Shown here: positions 61,331-64,000 of the stretch, piece after piece
Numbering within the stretch: the stretch's first letter is position 1
Layout of the letters: the number at the start of each line of letters is the position of its first letter
DNA from: Pardosa pseudoannulata
Taxonomy: Eukaryota; Arthropoda; Arachnida; Araneae; Lycosidae
Assembly (NCBI GenBank): GCA_032207245.1
Contig: CM063502.1
Coordinates: forward strand, 47,941,404-48,005,403
Direction of reading: 5' to 3'
Length of the DNA stretch: 64,000 nt
The notes under the pieces: generated by a model
Database searches by the model: none
The model's input: the letters and a program-made list of their open reading frames with translations, nothing else
What the model was told of the DNA's origin: nothing
Translations under genes and position numbers: made by a program

Positions 61331-63173
61331 TGAGCATAGTAAAACTTTCCGTTATGATTTTTTGAAATATTATTTTTTTCACCAAATGATTTTAAAGCCA
61401 TAACTTTCTAAATAATTTCGATATATTGAACACTAACGATAACCAAGTTCACAGTGGTGCCTTTATATAGATAGTTAAAAAAACTGTTTGTAATACTTCA
61501 CGGCGCACAAGTTGTGAAGGACAAATAACTAACATAATGTTTTATCTATTTAACGGAAAAATTGCCCTTTTATTAATCTCTTAAAATTAATTTCATTGAA
61601 AATTAAGATGAATAGTAAATTTCTATCTCATGAATACATTTATAAATGAAATTAATTGATACAATTTAGCTCCTAGAGTAATATACATAAAACAGAGAAT
61701 TGTTTCGAAATAGATACTACATATCCTTCTATTCGAACTTCCAATCTTATCTTCTATGAATCTTGGGTTATAGGGGAATATGGCTCTCAGAAAAACTGAA
61801 CAGAGACTTTCCCTTTCAAGTACAAGTTATATTGTTATAAAACTTTTCTCGACAATGTCAATGCATTCGATTCAGAAAAGATAGTCCTACAACTGTTTAT
61901 TACATACAGTACTACAATGTTTTTTGGTATTTTAGAAGTTTACTTGAAGACTTTTCTTTTGAAGATTTATCATTTTGGAATCAAATCAGGCTCTTCTGCT
62001 TAAAATCATCAATATTATTTTTCTGATATGTACTAAAGAAAAATAATCTGGACTAACATAAGAAATATAAATGTACAAATGTTTAATAATGTGTTTTTTA
62101 ATTCTTGCTTTAGGATCAATTGATCTCGAATTTCTTTTTTAACAAGCAAAATTACTGAAGTCGCACTGTGCCTAATTTACAGTTTTATGACTTTTTAACG
62201 ATGTATGAAAATTATAATTTCAGAAATCATACAGTATTGTACCTCATATGATATGATTTTGTGATGAATCTTCAAAATTTCCTACCTGAGTCAATATCCC
62301 TTAATATCAAATTTCATTAAAACCAGTCTAGTAGTTCTGTACATAAAATAATTGTTTCAAACAGTGGATATACAATGTATCTAGTATGCTACTTGGCAGC
62401 TCATAATGTGACGAATAGTACTATTTAAGGAAAAACATGAATTTGAAAGTATTAAAAATTGCTTTTATTTACCTCATAGGATGTCAAAATGATACCATGT
62501 GAGGTAGAAGGGTGAAATGTAATTCCAGAAATCATACAATATAGTATCTCATATGATATGGTTTTGTAGTTAATTATCAAAGTTTCTTTCCTGAGTCAAC
62601 AACTCCTATATTTATACTAAATTTCATTAAAATCAGTTTAGTAGTTCTGGAGATAATCGACCAAATCTGAAAACTGTCTTAATTCTGAACAGTGTGTGTG
62701 GAGCATCCAGTTTGAACACAGTCTACTCGAAGAGAGTGTGAGGCAGTACTGTATTCAATATTTATAGTCTGCCACCACTGAATTTGACAACAAAACGACG
62801 GTAAGGTGTAATACAGGAAAATCATAAGGTTATGTAGACTGTAGCTCGAAGAAGGTCCCCGCGGGTAGTGAAGCTTAAGGTAATTCCTCTGTTAGCCTGA
62901 TGAATCTGTGATGAGTTACATTTAAGCTGAAAATCCTCTGATAGTAATCAACGGTCGTTTATTGTAACGACTCTCTAGAGCCTTAAGACTTTAGTGACAT
63001 TTCTTTGTTCTTTCAGCCTTATGTCGATTGGCATTATGCCTGTTATTGTGAACAAAGCGTTTTGGGGGAGCGGTCTTGTACGCCCTTACTATCCTAAGGA
63101 GGAATGGTCCTTGTAGAGAATGTATGGGTGGAACTTCCTGTTTAACGAGATTCGTGGCCCAAACACTTGCTGC
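61331..63173. other. Intergenic TE-rich tail
   Basis: Contains the 62219/62522 repeat pair and a GC-richer block at 62690-63170 of unknown origin (ggtccccgcgggtagtgaag). Confidence 0.5.
62219..62658 (+). repeat. Direct repeat pair (about 135 bp each), TE-tail-like
   Basis: 62219-62350 and 62522-62658 share cagaaatcataca, ctcatatgatatg, cctgagtcaa and aaatttcattaaaa(c/t)cag(t)(c/t)tagtagttctg. The phrase aaatttcattaaaatcag is common in non-coding tails of insect and arachnid transposons. Confidence 0.6.
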
Positions 63174-63957
63174 TTAACCCCTTTCCTGTTTTGCCCGTAC
63201 GACGTACGGGCACAGCTTTCGGACCTTTGCTGATTTGCCAGTACTGCGTACGGGCAATCTGATTTCTATTTCGCTTGCACTGTTTCGGCTGTATTTTTTC
63301 CAATTTTAGAAACAAATTATTCCAGTAAATGATAGTTTGCAGTTTATTGTATTTTTTACTCTGATTGGTTCAAAAGCGCGGGTTTTTTCGCATGTTTTGT
63401 ATCAGAAGACGAATTGTTATTTTTCAGTGTATAGCTTTTTGGTTATATTTTACTGCCAGATAATTTATTGATGTAAGAGTTGAATAATATATTTTTACTT
63501 TTAAATAATGGATAATTCAGAGCGTATGGAGCTAATTTCTTGTGATTCGAAATGTGACTCGGAATCAGAAACTGAATTATCTGTAAATGATAGTAGCGAA
63601 AGTTTACTAAATGACCTGGATAGTAGTGACTCTGATAGTAGTACAGATGGAATCAGTCAAGCAAGACAATTTTTTGAAATTAATTGTGATAATCCTTCGG
63701 ATCCGCCTCCTAGATTTGCTTTCACTGGAATTCCAAAAATTAACTTGGATATCGATGAGACTAAAGGTAAACTTCGGTTCTATGATGCTTTCATAGAAAG
63801 AAAAAAGTTGTAATAAATACTTAAAAATATTAAAAATGTTAATTTTAATAACATATCTTTACTTAAAAATGAAAAATGAACCAAAAAATGCAATAAAAAA
63901 ATGTGACATTTTTTTTGACCGAATTCTGGAAAAAAAATGAAACTGTCAAAGGGATAA
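63174..63957 (+). mobile_element. piggyBac-like element, internally deleted
   Basis: The left end is TTAAccccttt; the right end is aaaggg followed by ATAA, a mutated TTAA. Near the left end, two inverted motifs occur: gcccgtacgacgtacgggc (near-perfect palindrome at 63197-63215) and gtactgcgtacgggc. Subterminal repeats of this kind are common in piggyBac elements. It encloses a short acidic ORF (63508-63813). Confidence 0.6.
63508..63813 (+). pseudogene. Truncated piggyBac-like transposase N-terminus, 101 codons
   Basis: The first 52 residues are very acidic and Ser-rich (SESETELSVNDSSES, DLDSSDSDSSTDG), followed by PPPRFAFTGIPKINLDI. piggyBac transposases begin with such an acidic tail before a F.F.G.P motif and the dimerisation region. 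Stop codons after ERKKL end it far short of the usual 500-600 residues; the DDD catalytic core is missing. With termini on both sides, it is best read as a deletion derivative that could move only with help from an intact relative. Confidence 0.55.
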
Positions 63958-64000
63958 AGCAGCATCTTTTCGATAACCGTCATGTATCACATTTTTAGGA

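Overview
This is 64 kb of AT-rich animal nuclear DNA with spliced genes, long (TA)n microsatellites and many degraded transposons. The two genes are animal housekeeping families. The abundant tRNA-derived SINE and the mix of mariner, hAT, piggyBac and pogo-type debris resemble arachnid genomes; a spider is my best guess, but this is inference from family patterns, not a proven assignment.

Two protein genes are clear. (1) Dymeclin, plus strand, one uninterrupted 661-codon coding exon at 24278-26263, starting with an N-myristoylation signal and preceded directly by a strong 3' splice site. (2) The DENN-domain protein DENND10 (FAM45), minus strand, seven coding exons between 54329 and 34447. All junctions were resolved by hand; they sum to exactly 1080 nt (359 codons plus stop) and keep frame throughout. 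A candidate non-coding first exon lies near 58393-58415. The two genes converge tail to tail, about 8 kb apart. Both concern membrane traffic (Golgi; late endosome/Rab27), but nothing in the sequence links them functionally.

The rest is mobile-element landscape. 1-19 kb: intergenic, with SINE copies, a 276-bp retroposon bounded by perfect 14-bp duplications, a pogo/Tigger-like element, a tandem duplication and a broken Tc1-type transposase (minus strand). 19-32 kb: a run of SINE copies, all plus strand, around dymeclin. 32-37 kb: a hAT-like MITE, a TTAA-flanked MITE, the DENND10 3' end and a 0.9-kb TIR element with TA flanks. 41 kb: one exon-like block with an 8-A homopolymer frameshift. 34-54 kb: DENND10 introns, including a roughly 370-bp direct duplication either side of exon 6. 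55-64 kb: a hAT MITE with perfect 8-bp duplications, a 5'-truncated SINE with perfect 14-bp duplications, a mariner pseudogene broken by two later insertions (a hAT-like and a piggyBac-like MITE), a hAT transposase C-terminal remnant, and an internally deleted piggyBac-like element keeping 101 codons of acidic N-terminus.

I see no CRISPR, operon, rRNA, true tRNA gene or convincing new biological system. The most informative material is the two gene models and the datable nested insertions.
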